Below are positions 29,794 to 39,244 of a stretch of 64,000 bases of DNA, one piece after another. The stretch lies in contig NZ_SGXC01000002.1 in the NCBI RefSeq assembly GCF_004216695.1, positions 620,001 through 684,000 on the forward strand, read 5' to 3'. Origin of the DNA: Pigmentiphaga kullae. Its GTDB lineage: Bacteria; Pseudomonadota; Gammaproteobacteria; Burkholderiales; Burkholderiaceae_B. The stretch's first letter is position 1, and every line of letters starts with the position of its first letter. Below the pieces are notes generated by a model. The model was not told the origin of the DNA. It ran no database searches and saw only the letters and a list, made by a program, of their open reading frames with translations. The position numbers and the translations under genes are program-made.

Positions 29794-29949
29794 CAGGATG
29801 CGGAGGATCCGGCTCCGCCGGTCCTCGCGCATCGCCCCCGGGACCCGGCGCCGGGCCGCCCCAAGGCGGGTCCCGGCCCCCTTGGGGGGCTGCCGCGTAG
29901 CGGCTGGGGGCCCACCATTCGGGGCGCGCGTCAGCGCGTAGGGGGGGGC
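29794..29949. repeat. hairpin-rich dispersed repeat, copy A (longer)
   Basis: Shares with copy B the blocks CCAGGATGCGG, GGATCCGGCT, GCCGGTCC, GCATCGCCCCC, GGGGCGCGCGT and AGCGCGTAGGGGGG. An internal stem pairs 29798-29803 with 29827-29832 and further inside (CCGGC/GCCGG). It carries an extra GC-rich segment of about 75 bases in its middle. It ends at the cyoD stop codon. Confidence 0.65.
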
Positions 29950-30294
29950 CTACATAGGCATCATGTTCGCGTTCATGTTGTGCAGCACCCATGCGGAGCC
30001 GCCCACGATGATCGCGATGATGAGCACGGTGAAGACGAAGGACGACAGGTTCTCGCGCTGCTCGGGCGAAGTGCCCATGTGCAGGAAGAACACCAGCTGG
30101 ACCAGCAGTTGCAGCACGCACAGCACGACGATGGCCGAGACGGCGGCAAAGCCCGTCAGGGCGCCGGTCATTACCACGCCGAAGGACAGCGCGGTCAGCA
30201 CGATGCAGAGGACGAATCCGACCAGATAGGACTTGACTGAACCGTGGCTGGCGTGGGAATCGTGGCCTTCGGCGGTGGAAGAGTGTTGCGCCAT
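29950..30294 (-). CDS. cyoD: cytochrome bo3 ubiquinol oxidase subunit IV
   Basis: A small membrane subunit of 114 residues with three hydrophobic segments and the conserved QLLVQLVFFLHM. The His-rich N-terminus is common in this family. It stabilises the CuB site assembly of the oxidase. The start overlaps the cyoC stop by one base (TAATG). Last gene of the operon before the terminator. Confidence 0.95.
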   Translation of the reverse strand: MAQHSSTAEGHDSHASHGSVKSYLVGFVLCIVLTALSFGVVMTGALTGFAAVSAIVVLCVLQLLVQLVFFLHMGTSPEQRENLSSFVFTVLIIAIIVGGSAWVLHNMNANMMPM

Positions 30295-30929
30295 TACAGG
30301 GCTCCCATCAGGTAGACGAAGGTGAACACGCAGATCCAGACCAGGTCCAGGAAGTGCCAGAACAGGCTCAGGCAGGCCATGCGCCGGCGCACGATCGGGT
30401 CCAGGCCATGGCGGCTGATCATGTGCATCATCACGGCCATCCAGATCAGGCCCGAGGTCACGTGCAGGCCGTGGGTGCCGACCAGGGTGAAGAAGGCCGA
30501 CAGGTAGGCGCTGCGCTGGGGGCCGGCACCCTCGGCGATCAGGTGATGGAATTCATAGATTTCCATGCCGATGAAGCCGGCGCCGAACAGGAAGGTGACC
30601 GCCATCCAGGCCAGCACCTTGCCGCGTTGCCCGGCATGCAGAGCCAGCATGGCCATGCCGAAGGTCACGCTGCTGACCAGCAGCAGCATGGTCTCGGTCA
30701 GCACGAACGACAGGTCGAACAGCTCGCTGCCATGCGGCCCGCCAGCGGTCGCGCCCGACAGCACGGCGAACGTCGCGAACAGCACCGAGAAAATGAGCAA
30801 ATCGCTCATCAGATAGATCCAGAACCCCAGTACGGTCTTGGATCCATCGTCGTGATGCTCATGCCCCCCATGGGCATGATGATCGCCACCATCCTGGCGA
30901 TGCGTATGAAGAATTGCTGCGCTACTCAT
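30294..30929 (-). CDS. cyoC: cytochrome bo3 ubiquinol oxidase subunit III
   Basis: A subunit of about 211 residues with five membrane segments. Key blocks: [32 protein letters not shown] and [16 protein letters not shown]. Start at ATG 30929 gives [10 protein letters not shown] and a His-rich cytosolic N-terminus. It is separated from cyoB by 130 bases that contain repeat copy B, an unusually large gap inside a cyo operon. Confidence 0.95.
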   Translation of the reverse strand: MSSAAILHTHRQDGGDHHAHGGHEHHDDGSKTVLGFWIYLMSDLLIFSVLFATFAVLSGATAGGPHGSELFDLSFVLTETMLLLVSSVTFGMAMLALHAGQRGKVLAWMAVTFLFGAGFIGMEIYEFHHLIAEGAGPQRSAYLSAFFTLVGTHGLHVTSGLIWMAVMMHMISRHGLDPIVRRRMACLSLFWHFLDLVWICVFTFVYLMGAL

Positions 30930-30977
30930 ATCAATCTTTAAAAAACCGGCGCTTCGCACCGAGACACTGCTACACGA

Positions 30978-31059
30978 CCCAGGATGCGGTGGATCCGGCT
31001 TTGCCGGTCCACCCGCATCGCCCCCTGGGGGGCGCGCGTAAGCGCGTAGGGGGGATTTT
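30978..31059. repeat. hairpin-rich dispersed repeat, copy B (shorter)
   Basis: About 80 bases between cyoB and cyoC. ATGCGG-TGGA and CCGGC pair with GCCGG-TCCA and CCGCAT (30984-31018), followed by CGCGC/GCGCG. It begins directly at the cyoB stop codon, just as copy A begins at the cyoD stop. In the transcript it would be a stable hairpin at a gene 3' end and might adjust subunit stoichiometry or mRNA decay. Confidence 0.65.
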
Positions 31060-33036
31060 CTACGCCGCCTGCTTCAGCGACTCGTAGTGGGCGTTCTCGA
31101 TGCGCGCCACCTCGTCGGCCTTGACGTAGTAGTCCACGTCGCGGTCGTAGGCGCGGGCGATGAAGGCGCCGATCATGCCGGCCAGTCCCAGGCCGGCCAG
31201 CCACCAGATGTGCCAGACCAGGGCGAAGCCGAGCAGGGTACCCGCCACGCCGATGTAGACGCCGGCGCCGGTGTTGCGCGGCATGTGGATGTCTTCGTAG
31301 CGGGCGGGACGCTGGTAGGCGACGCCGGTTTCCTTGTCATGCCAGAACTGATCGAGGTGGGACACTTGGGGCACCTTTGCGAAGTTGTAGAACGGCGGAG
31401 GAGAGGGAATGGACCATTCCAACGTACGGCCACCCCAGGGGTCGCCGTCGAAGTCGACGTTCTTCTTGCGGTCGCGGATGCTGACGAAGATCTGCAGCAG
31501 CAGGAAGAAGATGCCCAGCGCGATGATGACCGCGCCCACCCAGGCGACGATCAGGTACGGTTGCCAGGCCGGGTTGTCGTAGTGGTTCAGGCGGCGCGTC
31601 ATGCCCATGAAGCCGAGGATGTACAGCGGCATGAAGGCCATGAAGAAGCCGATGAACCAGCACCAGAACGAATACTTGCCCAGGCGCTCGTTCAGCTTGA
31701 AGCCGAAGGCCTTGGGGAACCAGTACACCATGGCGGCGATACACCCGAACACGACACCGCCGATGATGGTGTTGTGGAAGTGGGCGATCAGGAACAGGCT
31801 GTTGTGCAGCACGAACGAGACCGCGGGAATCGCCATCAGCACGCCGGTCATGCCGCCGATCACGAAGGTGATCATGAAGCCCAGCGTCCACAGCACGGGG
31901 GTGGTGATCTCGACCCGGCCGCGGTACATCGTGAACAGCCAGTTGAAGATCTTCACGCCCGTGGGCACCGAGATGATCATCGTCGCGATGCCGAAGAAGG
32001 CATTGACGTTGGCCCCCGAGCCCATGGTGAAGAAGTGGTGCAGCCAGACCAGGAACGACAGCACGCCGATCGCGGCCGTGGCGTAGACCATGGACTTGTA
32101 GCCGAACAGCGACTTGCGCGAGAAGGTGGCGATGATTTCCGAGAACGCGCCGAAGCAGGGCAGGATCAGGATGTAGACCTCGGGGTGGCCCCAGATCCAG
32201 ATCAGGTTCACGTACATCATCACGTTGCCGCCGAGCTCGTTCGTGAAGAAGTGCATGCCCAGGTAGCGGTCGGCGGTCAGCAGCGCCAGCGTGGCCGTCA
32301 GCACCGGGAAGGCGGCGACGATCAGGATGTTGGTGACCAGCGCGGTCCAGGTGAACACCGGCATCTTCATCATCGTCATGCCGGGCGCGCGCATGCGCAG
32401 GATGGTGACGATGAAGTTGATGCCGCTTAGCGTCGTTCCCAGCCCTGACAACTGCAAGGCCCAGATGTAGTAATCGACCCCCACGCCCGGGCTGTAGTCC
32501 AGCCCCGACAGCGGCGGATAGGCCAGCCAGCCGGTGGCGGCGAATTCGCCCACGAACAGCGACATCATGATCAGCACGATGCCGCCGCCGAACAGCCAGA
32601 AGCTGAGCGAGTTCAGGAACGGGTAGGCCACGTCGCGGGCGCCGATCTGCAGCGGCACGACGATGTTCATCAGGCCCGTGATGAAGGGCATGGCCATGAA
32701 GAAGATCATGATCACGCCGTGGGCGGTGAAGATCTGGTCGTAGTGGTGCGGCGGCAGGTAGCCGGCCGAGTCGCTCGAGGCGATGGCCAGCTGCGTGCGC
32801 ATCATGATGGCATCGGCGAATCCGCGCAGCAGCATGATCAGCGCCACGATGATGTACATGATGCCGATGCGCTTGTGGTCCACCGTGGTCAGCCATTCCT
32901 TCCACAGGTAGGTCCACTTGCCGTAATAGGTGACGGCGCCAAGCATGGCGGCACCCAGAATGACGACCGCGGCCAGCGTGACCATGACGATGGGTTCATG
33001 GTACGGGATGGCATCCAGGGTCAGTTTCCCGAACAT
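31060..33036 (-). CDS. cyoB: cytochrome bo3 ubiquinol oxidase subunit I
   Basis: The catalytic haem-copper subunit of about 658 residues with roughly 15 membrane segments. Ligands are visible: His in [10 protein letters not shown] (low-spin haem), WGHPEVYIL (CuB His and cross-linked Tyr), WLHHFFTMG (CuB His pair) and HFHNTIIGG (high-spin and low-spin haem). [12 protein letters not shown] belongs to the K-channel. It reduces O2 to water with ubiquinol and pumps protons. ATG 33036 lies 4 bases after cyoA. Confidence 0.97.
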   Translation of the reverse strand: MFGKLTLDAIPYHEPIVMVTLAAVVILGAAMLGAVTYYGKWTYLWKEWLTTVDHKRIGIMYIIVALIMLLRGFADAIMMRTQLAIASSDSAGYLPPHHYDQIFTAHGVIMIFFMAMPFITGLMNIVVPLQIGARDVAYPFLNSLSFWLFGGGIVLIMMSLFVGEFAATGWLAYPPLSGLDYSPGVGVDYYIWALQLSGLGTTLSGINFIVTILRMRAPGMTMMKMPVFTWTALVTNILIVAAFPVLTATLALLTADRYLGMHFFTNELGGNVMMYVNLIWIWGHPEVYILILPCFGAFSEIIATFSRKSLFGYKSMVYATAAIGVLSFLVWLHHFFTMGSGANVNAFFGIATMIISVPTGVKIFNWLFTMYRGRVEITTPVLWTLGFMITFVIGGMTGVLMAIPAVSFVLHNSLFLIAHFHNTIIGGVVFGCIAAMVYWFPKAFGFKLNERLGKYSFWCWFIGFFMAFMPLYILGFMGMTRRLNHYDNPAWQPYLIVAWVGAVIIALGIFFLLLQIFVSIRDRKKNVDFDGDPWGGRTLEWSIPSPPPFYNFAKVPQVSHLDQFWHDKETGVAYQRPARYEDIHMPRNTGAGVYIGVAGTLLGFALVWHIWWLAGLGLAGMIGAFIARAYDRDVDYYVKADEVARIENAHYESLKQAA

Positions 33037-33040
33037 CGAT

Positions 33041-33949
33041 TTACTCCGACAAGGCAATCTTGGGGGTGTTGGCAGGCGTGCATATTCCGGTATCCATGCC
33101 TGCGGAGGCCATGTACTGGTAAATGATGCCGTCGAACATGGTGGGTTCGGCGCCCGAGTAATAGGCGACGGGCTCGTGCTCGCTGGGCGAGACCAGGGCC
33201 TGGTAGGTTTCCGGCGTCATCTTGCTGGTCGAAGCCTGCGCATTGCGGACCCACTCTTCGAAGTCCGTCTGGCTGCTGGCGATGGCCTTGAAGCGCATGC
33301 CCGAGAAACCCGCGCCGCTGTAGTTGGCCGAGATGCCCGCGTAGGTGCCGGCTTCGCGCGCGATCAGGTGGAGCTTGGTCTCCATGCCCGCCATGGAGTA
33401 GATCTGGCTACCCAGTTGGGGAATGAAGAAGGAATTCATGACCGAGGCGGACGTGATGCGGAAGTTGACCGGCGTGTCCACCGGGAACTGGATCTCGTTG
33501 ACGGTGGCGATCTTGTACTCGGGGTAGATGAACAGCCACTTCCAGTCCAGCGACACGACGTCGATCTCGACCGGCTTGACCTCGGATTGCAGGGGCCGGT
33601 AGGGGTCCAGCGCGTGCGAGCTCTTCCAGGTCAGCACCGCCAGGATGCCGACGATGATGCAGGGGATGGTCCAGACCACCACTTCGATGGCGGTGGAGTG
33701 CGACCACGTGGGGTCGTATTTGGCCTTGGTGTTGGAGGCGCGGTACTTCCAGGCGAACCACAGGGTCAGGATGATGACCGGCACGACCACCAGCAGCATC
33801 AGCCCGGTCGCGGTCAGGAGCAGGGTTTTTTCCTGGGCGCCGATGTCGCCCTTGGGATTCAGGATGTCCATGTTGCAGCCAGCCAGCAGCAACATCATGG
33901 CGCTGACACACAGTGTGCGTCCCGCGTTCGCGAAGAAGGATTTACTCAC
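33041..33949 (-). CDS. cyoA: cytochrome bo3 ubiquinol oxidase subunit II, lipoprotein
   Basis: A subunit of 302 residues with lipoprotein signal (MLLLAGC, lipidated Cys about residue 25), two membrane segments and a periplasmic cupredoxin domain lacking the CuA ligands, as expected for a quinol oxidase. [25 protein letters not shown] and [16 protein letters not shown] are conserved blocks. First gene of cyoABCD. A haem O synthase gene (cyoE) is not in this window. Confidence 0.96.
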   Translation of the reverse strand: MSKSFFANAGRTLCVSAMMLLLAGCNMDILNPKGDIGAQEKTLLLTATGLMLLVVVPVIILTLWFAWKYRASNTKAKYDPTWSHSTAIEVVVWTIPCIIVGILAVLTWKSSHALDPYRPLQSEVKPVEIDVVSLDWKWLFIYPEYKIATVNEIQFPVDTPVNFRITSASVMNSFFIPQLGSQIYSMAGMETKLHLIAREAGTYAGISANYSGAGFSGMRFKAIASSQTDFEEWVRNAQASTSKMTPETYQALVSPSEHEPVAYYSGAEPTMFDGIIYQYMASAGMDTGICTPANTPKIALSE

Positions 33950-34025
33950 GTCCAGCCTTGGTGTGTAGAAACGTTGGCGAAATCCGCCAGTTCCGCATCC
34001 TACTGAACGTGCCTAGAGGGGGCCT

Positions 34026-34040
34026 GCGACAAATAGTCGC
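34026..34040. promoter_or_regulatory. RegA/PrrA-type binding site, proximal
   Basis: GCGACAAATAGTCGC, a perfect dyad GCGAC-N5-GTCGC about 75 bases upstream of cyoA. The shape matches the published RegA/PrrA/RegR consensus as I remember it. A RegB/RegA pair is encoded at 44.7-46.5 kb. Confidence 0.55.
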
Positions 34041-34145
34041 GCGCGGCATGGGCCGGGAAGGTCCGCCCGGGGCGAGGCGGCCGGCCACGCCTTGCATCGC
34101 ACCATTTGTGGCGAATTGTGACCGGCGGCCCTAGGGAGTAGCCCT

Positions 34146-34160
34146 GCGACAATATGTCGC
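34146..34160. promoter_or_regulatory. RegA/PrrA-type binding site, distal
   Basis: GCGACAATATGTCGC, a second perfect dyad of the same form, 120 bases from the first, with the same CCT before it. Confidence 0.55.
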
Positions 34161-34188
34161 ACCGCGGAAAGCGGGGACGGTTCCAGCC

Positions 34189-35628
34189 CTAGGCTTGCAG
34201 CGTGTCCGGGTGCATCCGCCCATCCGGATCCAGCGCGCGCTTGATCCGTGCCGCCAGTTCGCCGGCGCCGTCCCCGAGGGCGGACCGGTAGGGGAAATAG
34301 CGCCCGAGCTGGGCGTGGACCGCGTCATGCGCGTCCATCGCCTGGCGGACGTCGTCCCGGATCTGCCGCACCAGGACCCGCGCCGGGGCCGCATCGCGCC
34401 GGCCCGAGAAACGTTCCCTGTGCCTGTCCGACAGATAGTACAGGTGCAGCGGCGTCAGGGCATCGTCCCAGTAGAACATGGGTTCGAGGGTGACGTAGGG
34501 CCCGGTGGAGGAGAGCGTCCAGGCGTAGCGGATGCCGTGTGCCTCGAGTTCGTCCGCGCGGTCCGCCAGCAGGCGCCGCAACGCGGCCAGGCAGGAAGGG
34601 GCGCGGGTCAGCGGCAGCACGCCGTGGACCGGCAGCCAGCGTTCCCCTTCCAGTCCGACGAAGCCGCGGATCGAGAAGGGCCTGGCGTGCAGCCGGCGGG
34701 GGACGTCGGCATCGATTTCCGTGGCCCGCCGCGCGCAGTCGGCGCGCACGGCGGCCAGCACGCTGTCGGCGGCGCCCTCGGTCGCGCCTTCCACCGTGAC
34801 GTGCAGGGTCCAGGGCGCGCCGGCGCCGGGTCCGTTGCCGGGACCGTTGGCCACGACGCGCGTGGCCAGGCCCGCCTGGAGCAGGCCGGTCATGAGGCCG
34901 AGGCCGGTCGCGCCGTCGGGGCACGAGAAGGAGGCGAAGCGTAGCGGCCGCACCGGCGCCAGCCGCAGGCTGATCTCGGTCTTGATGCCGTGGGCGCCGC
35001 AGTCCCCCAGGAAAATGCCGGTCAGGTCCGGCCCCCAGTAGCGCTGGAAGGCGGATCCGTGCCGCCGCGCGCCCGAGCCGGTACGCGCGACGGTGCCGTC
35101 GGCCAGCACCACGGTCAGGCCGATGATGCCGTCCAGGCCGCCGGGCATGCCCTGCGAGGCCGCGCCGCCCACCGTGGTGTGCACCCCGGAGATGGGCATG
35201 GGCTGGGCCGGCTTGAGGCCGTGAGGAGCGAGGGCCTGCGCCAGGGCTTCCCAGGGCGTCCCAGCGCCGACCCGCGCATGGCGGTCATCGGCATGGATGT
35301 CGATCGAGGCCAGGTTGGCGGTATCGACGACGATCGCCGCGCCGCCGGGCACGCCGCCGCCGGAATAGGACAACCCCGCGCCCCGGGCGATGAGCGGGAT
35401 TCCGTGCTGGCCGGCGACACCCGCCAGGCGGGCGGTTTCCTCGGTGGAGCGAGGCTTGACCACGGCCAGGGCCGGCCGCTGCCATGGCCAGTCGATGAGG
35501 TCGGACGAGGCCAGGGCCAGCGCCCGCGGGTCGAGGACGAGGTTCTCGTGGCCCACGATGCTCGCGAGTTCGGCCCGGCAGTCGTCGGGCAGGGCGGAAA
35601 GGGCGTCGTCCCGGACGGGATGCGTCAT
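34189..35628 (-). CDS. FAD-binding oxidoreductase (FAD_binding_4)
   Basis: A flavoprotein of about 479 residues. The N-terminal FAD domain reads PLIARGAGLSYSGGG, GAGTPWEALAQALAPHG and SGVHTTVGGAASQGMPGG. The C-terminal half is divergent but contains TLEPMFYWDD. It resembles vanillyl-alcohol-oxidase-superfamily dehydrogenases without a recognised substrate motif. There is no signal peptide. The TetR gene upstream on the minus strand overlaps its start by ATGA, so the two are cotranscribed, placing it in the catabolic regulon. Confidence 0.82.
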   Translation of the reverse strand: MTHPVRDDALSALPDDCRAELASIVGHENLVLDPRALALASSDLIDWPWQRPALAVVKPRSTEETARLAGVAGQHGIPLIARGAGLSYSGGGVPGGAAIVVDTANLASIDIHADDRHARVGAGTPWEALAQALAPHGLKPAQPMPISGVHTTVGGAASQGMPGGLDGIIGLTVVLADGTVARTGSGARRHGSAFQRYWGPDLTGIFLGDCGAHGIKTEISLRLAPVRPLRFASFSCPDGATGLGLMTGLLQAGLATRVVANGPGNGPGAGAPWTLHVTVEGATEGAADSVLAAVRADCARRATEIDADVPRRLHARPFSIRGFVGLEGERWLPVHGVLPLTRAPSCLAALRRLLADRADELEAHGIRYAWTLSSTGPYVTLEPMFYWDDALTPLHLYYLSDRHRERFSGRRDAAPARVLVRQIRDDVRQAMDAHDAVHAQLGRYFPYRSALGDGAGELAARIKRALDPDGRMHPDTLQA

Positions 35629-36419
35629 GGCTTGGCCGCCTTGCGGCCGGCTTCGCCACGCCTGGGCCCGGGCGCCGCCTTGGCGGCGGCCTTGGCTGCC
35701 GTTTTTGCCGGGCGGGCGGCCTTGGCCTTGGCCTTCGCCGGAGGCGGGGCGTCGGCTTCGGGCGGCGCGGCGACCAGGGCGGGAATCATGCCGGGCGGGC
35801 AGTACAGGGCGCCCATCAGGAAGCGGCTCATGCCGGCGGCCACGTCGTCGACGCTCAGGCGGCCGTCGGCGCGGAACCACTTGGTGATCCAGTTGATGGC
35901 CCCGAGCATGGAAAAGCCCGCCAGCAGGCTGTCGTCGCAATGGAACTCGCCGGCCTTCATGCCCTCCTCGATGAGCTTGCGCACGCCGCGTTCGAACTCG
36001 TCGCGGCGCGCCACGTAGACGTCCCGGTTCTCGGGCCGCAGGTTTTCCAGGTCGGTCAGCAGCACGCTGCCCAGCCCATCCTTCAGGATGCCGACGATAT
36101 GGGCCGCCAGCAGCTGCTGCAGCCGTTCTCCCGGCGACCCTTTGGCCTGGCGTGCGCGGCGCAGCGCTTCCAGGCTCGCGTCCATCGCGCGCATGTGGCA
36201 CTGGTAGAGGATGTCCTGCTTGTCGGTGAAGTAGTAGTAGAGATTGCCTTTGGTGATGCCCAGTTCGTCGGCGATGTCCTGCATCGTGAGCGTGGACAGG
36301 CGGCCGCTGCTCAGCACGCTGGCCACGCTGTTGAGGATGGCGTCGCGGCGTGTCGCCTTGCCGACGCGCCGTCCGTCCCAGCGCGCGGCCGGGGTCGTGT
36401 TGGAAGTGTCTTCTGGCAT
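35625..36419 (-). CDS. TetR-family regulator with histone-H1-like C-terminal tail
   Basis: A regulator of about 264 residues. The HTH is residues about 20-65 (RDAILNSVASVLSSGRLSTLTMQDIADELGITKGNLYYYFTDKQDIL), followed by a ligand domain to about residue 215. After that comes a tail of some 45 residues rich in Lys, Ala and Pro (PPPAKAKAKAARPAKTAAK, AAAKAAPGPRRGEAGRKAAK), like a histone H1 or AlgP tail and not usual in TetR proteins. ATG 36419 is chosen; the frame stays open further upstream across the operators and is ignored. Its neighbour operators suggest it represses itself and the divergent operon. Confidence 0.88.
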   Translation of the reverse strand: MPEDTSNTTPAARWDGRRVGKATRRDAILNSVASVLSSGRLSTLTMQDIADELGITKGNLYYYFTDKQDILYQCHMRAMDASLEALRRARQAKGSPGERLQQLLAAHIVGILKDGLGSVLLTDLENLRPENRDVYVARRDEFERGVRKLIEEGMKAGEFHCDDSLLAGFSMLGAINWITKWFRADGRLSVDDVAAGMSRFLMGALYCPPGMIPALVAAPPEADAPPPAKAKAKAARPAKTAAKAAAKAAPGPRRGEAGRKAAKP

Positions 36420-36432
36420 AGGAAATTTTGTA

Positions 36433-36450
36433 TTTGACTTTTGGTTCAAA
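36433..36450. promoter_or_regulatory. TetR operator candidate 1
   Basis: TTTGACTTTTGGTTCAAA, an imperfect dyad (TTTGA/TCAAA arms), 14 bases upstream of the TetR start. Confidence 0.65.
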
Positions 36451-36476
36451 TCGAAGATAGAGTGCCGACGTTGGTT

Positions 36477-36494
36477 TTTGACTTTGTGTTCAAA
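36477..36494. promoter_or_regulatory. TetR operator candidate 2
   Basis: TTTGACTTTGTGTTCAAA, 16 of 18 bases equal to candidate 1 and 17 of 18 to the site at 44208. It lies ahead of the divergent MaoC operon. Confidence 0.65.
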
Positions 36495-36540
36495 AACTAT
36501 ATTCCGCATCGCCAGATGCGTCAACTCGGAGTCTTTGCTC

Positions 36541-37029
36541 ATGCCCGGCAGCGCAGCATTGTCCGGTGGCTCGGCCTTGGAAAACCTGGCCCGACCACTG
36601 TCCGAAGGACTGGCTTTCCACGGTCCGTCCAAAACCTTGAACGACGCGCACTTCCTGCTGTTCTCCGGTATTACCGGGGACGTGCATCGTAGTCACTACG
36701 ACGTCGAGTACGCAAAGAATACGCGGTTCGGCAAGCCGCTGGCCCATGGCCTGCTGCTTGCCTCCCTGACCGCGCTCGGCGCCTCGGAACTGCGCGACCA
36801 CATCGAGGGTTTCGTATTGGTCGAGCAGGGCTGCCGCTATCTGCATCCGGCGGCGGTGGGCGATACGGTTCGCCCGTGCTTCGTCATCGAGAAGATCTGG
36901 GAGGAAGGCCACCGCAAATACTGCAAGGTGGCCACTCGCCTGGAGAACCAGGACGGCCGGGCCCTGCTGGAGGGATTCCACTGCTATCGCATCATCGTTC
37001 CGGGGCAGGAGGAGCAGGGCCATGACTGA
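36541..37029 (+). CDS. MaoC-family (hot-dog) dehydratase/hydratase
   Basis: A hot-dog-fold protein of about 162 residues. It carries a MaoC/R-hydratase-like block, FSGITGDVHRSHYDVEYAKNTRFGKPLAHGLL, with the Asp and His of the catalytic dyad. Such enzymes hydrate enoyl-CoA or act on related acyl thioesters. ATG 36541 has GGAG about 10 bases upstream. First gene of a six-gene operon; the stop overlaps the next start by 8 bases. A second MaoC gene of the same regulon lies at 44275. Confidence 0.87.
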   Translation: MPGSAALSGGSALENLARPLSEGLAFHGPSKTLNDAHFLLFSGITGDVHRSHYDVEYAKNTRFGKPLAHGLLLASLTALGASELRDHIEGFVLVEQGCRYLHPAAVGDTVRPCFVIEKIWEEGHRKYCKVATRLENQDGRALLEGFHCYRIIVPGQEEQGHD

Positions 37030-38167
37030 TCGGATCAGCGTCGCCATCGTCGGCGCCGGCATAGGCGGCCTCGCGGCCGCGGCCCTGTTGCGGCAGGCTG
37101 GTATCGCCGTCCACATCTATGAGCAGGCGCCGCGCTTCGCCCGCGTCGGCGCCGGCATACAGATGGCGCCCAATGCGTGCAAGGTGCTGCGCCGGATCGG
37201 TGTGGAAGACCGGTTGCGCGAGCACGCCCTGGTTCCGGAGTCCAGCCTGAACCGCGACTACGACACCGGCGCCGTCACCAATGAGTTTCCCATCGCCGGC
37301 CACGTCGAAGCCCGCTACGGCGCGCCCTTCCTGTGCCTGCATCGCGGCGACCTGCATGCCGCGCTGGAGTCGGCGGTTCCCGCCGAGGACATCTCGCTGG
37401 GCAGGAAGCTGGAGTCGCTAAGCCAGGACGAGCGGGGCGTCACGCTGTCCTTCGCCGACGGCTCGCGGGCCAGCGCCGACGTCGTGATCGGCGCCGATGG
37501 CGTCCACTCGCTGGTGCGCGAGATCATCCTGGGCCCCGAGCAGCCCGTGTTCACCGGCCGCATCGCCTACCGCGCGACCTTTCCGGCCGAGCGCCTGGGC
37601 GGGCACCGCATCGAGCGTTCGCGCATCAAGTGGTGGGGCAAGGACCGCCACATCGTCATGTACTACACGACCGCGGCCGCCGACGAGGTGTACTTCACCA
37701 CCAGCGTGCCCGACGACGGCAAGTGGGCCACCAGCGAATCCTGGTCCACCAAGGGCGACCTGGGCGAACTGCGCGCGGCGTTCGCGCAATTCCACCCGCA
37801 GGTGCGGGCGGTCCTGGATGCGTGTCCGGAAGTCTACAAATGGGCGCTGCTGGCGCGCGATCCGTTGCCTCGCTGGACGCAGGGGCGCGTCGCGCTGCTG
37901 GGGGATGCCTGCCATCCGATGCCGCCATACATGGCGCAGGGCGCCAGCGCCGCGCTGGAGGACGCCGCCATCCTGGCGCGCTGCCTGGGCGAGGCAAGCA
38001 AGTCGACCGCGCCCGCGGCGTTGCGGCGCTATGCCGACACGCGGCTGCCGCGCACATCGAAGCTTCAGCTCTCGGCCAAGGCCAACAACTGGATGCGCAA
38101 CGACACCAACCCGGACTGGGTGTACGGCTACGACGCCTGGACCGAGCCCCTGGCGTCCATCCGCTGA
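37022..38167 (+). CDS. FAD-dependent aromatic monooxygenase (6-hydroxynicotinate 3-monooxygenase-like)
   Basis: A class A flavin monooxygenase of 381 residues. It has IVGAGIGGLAAAALL (FAD), ADVVIGADGVHSLVR (DG motif) and GDACHPMPPYMAQGASAALEDA (GD motif). The blocks KWWGKDRHIVMYYTT and NPDWVYGYD closely match what I remember of Bordetella/Pseudomonas NicC, which converts 6-hydroxynicotinate to 2,5-dihydroxypyridine by decarboxylative hydroxylation. None of the downstream nic enzymes (NicX, NicD, NicE, NicF) is present, so the substrate may differ. Confidence 0.88.
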   Translation: MTDRISVAIVGAGIGGLAAAALLRQAGIAVHIYEQAPRFARVGAGIQMAPNACKVLRRIGVEDRLREHALVPESSLNRDYDTGAVTNEFPIAGHVEARYGAPFLCLHRGDLHAALESAVPAEDISLGRKLESLSQDERGVTLSFADGSRASADVVIGADGVHSLVREIILGPEQPVFTGRIAYRATFPAERLGGHRIERSRIKWWGKDRHIVMYYTTAAADEVYFTTSVPDDGKWATSESWSTKGDLGELRAAFAQFHPQVRAVLDACPEVYKWALLARDPLPRWTQGRVALLGDACHPMPPYMAQGASAALEDAAILARCLGEASKSTAPAALRRYADTRLPRTSKLQLSAKANNWMRNDTNPDWVYGYDAWTEPLASIR

Positions 38168-38209
38168 GCGGAGCTCTCTTGCTGGTACTCAACCCTTCAG
38201 GAGCATCAC

Positions 38210-39181
38210 ATGAAACGATTTGCCATTCCGATTCTGTTCGCCGCTGTCGCCGCCACGCTGCCCGCCGCCGGTTCCGCGGCCGATCCGGGCTACCCCAGCC
38301 GGCCCATACGTCTGATCAATCCCCAGGCGGCGGGCGGGACATCCGATGCCATCTCGCGCCTGTTCGCCGAAAAGCTGGCCATCGAGCTGGGCCAGCCGGT
38401 CGTCGTCGAGAACAAGGTGGGCGCCAGCACGATGATAGGCGCGGATGCGGTGGCCAAGGCCGCGCCCGACGGCTATACCCTGCTGACCGCGTCGGTCACC
38501 ACGCTGGCGATCAACCCCAGCCTGTTCGCCAAGATGCCCTATGACCCCATCAAGGATTTCGAACCGGTTTCGGTCATGGCGGAGAACCCCTATTACCTGA
38601 TGGCCAGCCCCATGCTCCCCGCCAACAATGTCCAGGAGCTGATCAAGCTGGCCAAGTCCCAGCCCGGCAAGCTGAACTACGCCTCGCCGGGAACCGGGAC
38701 CTCGCCCCAGTTGGTCGGCGCGCTGCTGGCGTCGATGGCGGGCATCGATGTGGTGCACGTCCCGTACAAGGGAACCAGCACGGCCGAGGTCGACATGGCG
38801 GCCGGGCGCGTGCAGTTCATGTTCAGCGGCAGCGGCCTGCCGACCATCAAGGCGGGGCGCGCCAAGGCGCTCGGATACACCGGGGCCAGGCGTTCGGCGG
38901 AAATGCCCGATCTGCCGACCGTGGCCGAGCAGGGGCTTCCCGGTTTCGAGGCCGCGGTCTGGAACGGGCTGGTGGCGCCCGCCGGGACGCCGCCCGCCAT
39001 CATCGACAAGCTGGCCAAGGCGATAGCCAGGATCGCCAGGATGCCCGACGTGCAGGAGCGCATGGCCTCGTATTCGGCGGTGGCGGTGGGCAACACGCCC
39101 GGGGAATTCGCCGCGCTGATCCGGCGGGATACCCAGAAGTGGGGCGACATCGTCCGCAAGACCGGCGTGCGCCTGGATTGA
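38210..39181 (+). CDS. Bug-family (TctC) periplasmic solute receptor
   Basis: A receptor of 323 residues with a signal peptide ending AGSAADP. Blocks: YPSRPIRLINPQAAGGTSDAISRL, VVENKVGASTMIGADAVAKAAPDGYT and VVHVPYKGTSTAEVDMAAGRVQ. It lies between the monooxygenase and CoA-transferase genes and presumably captures the pathway substrate, an aromatic or other carboxylate. Confidence 0.92.
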   Translation: MKRFAIPILFAAVAATLPAAGSAADPGYPSRPIRLINPQAAGGTSDAISRLFAEKLAIELGQPVVVENKVGASTMIGADAVAKAAPDGYTLLTASVTTLAINPSLFAKMPYDPIKDFEPVSVMAENPYYLMASPMLPANNVQELIKLAKSQPGKLNYASPGTGTSPQLVGALLASMAGIDVVHVPYKGTSTAEVDMAAGRVQFMFSGSGLPTIKAGRAKALGYTGARRSAEMPDLPTVAEQGLPGFEAAVWNGLVAPAGTPPAIIDKLAKAIARIARMPDVQERMASYSAVAVGNTPGEFAALIRRDTQKWGDIVRKTGVRLD

Positions 39182-39244
39182 TGCAGGACTTCCCGGGCGG
39201 CGGCGACGCCGCGCCACGTTCCCTCCTTACTTGAAGACCCGACA

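Larger units (their letters stand above)
29633..29949. other. intergenic region between converging mgtA and cyoD
   Basis: The region holds the cyo terminator hairpin (29704-29721) and one copy of a hairpin-rich repeat (from about 29794). No coding region is seen. Confidence 0.6.
33950..34188. promoter_or_regulatory. cyoA upstream region
   Basis: Upstream of cyoA on the minus strand and next to the end of the FAD oxidase gene. It contains two GCGAC-N5-GTCGC dyads listed separately. No gene is seen. Confidence 0.5.
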
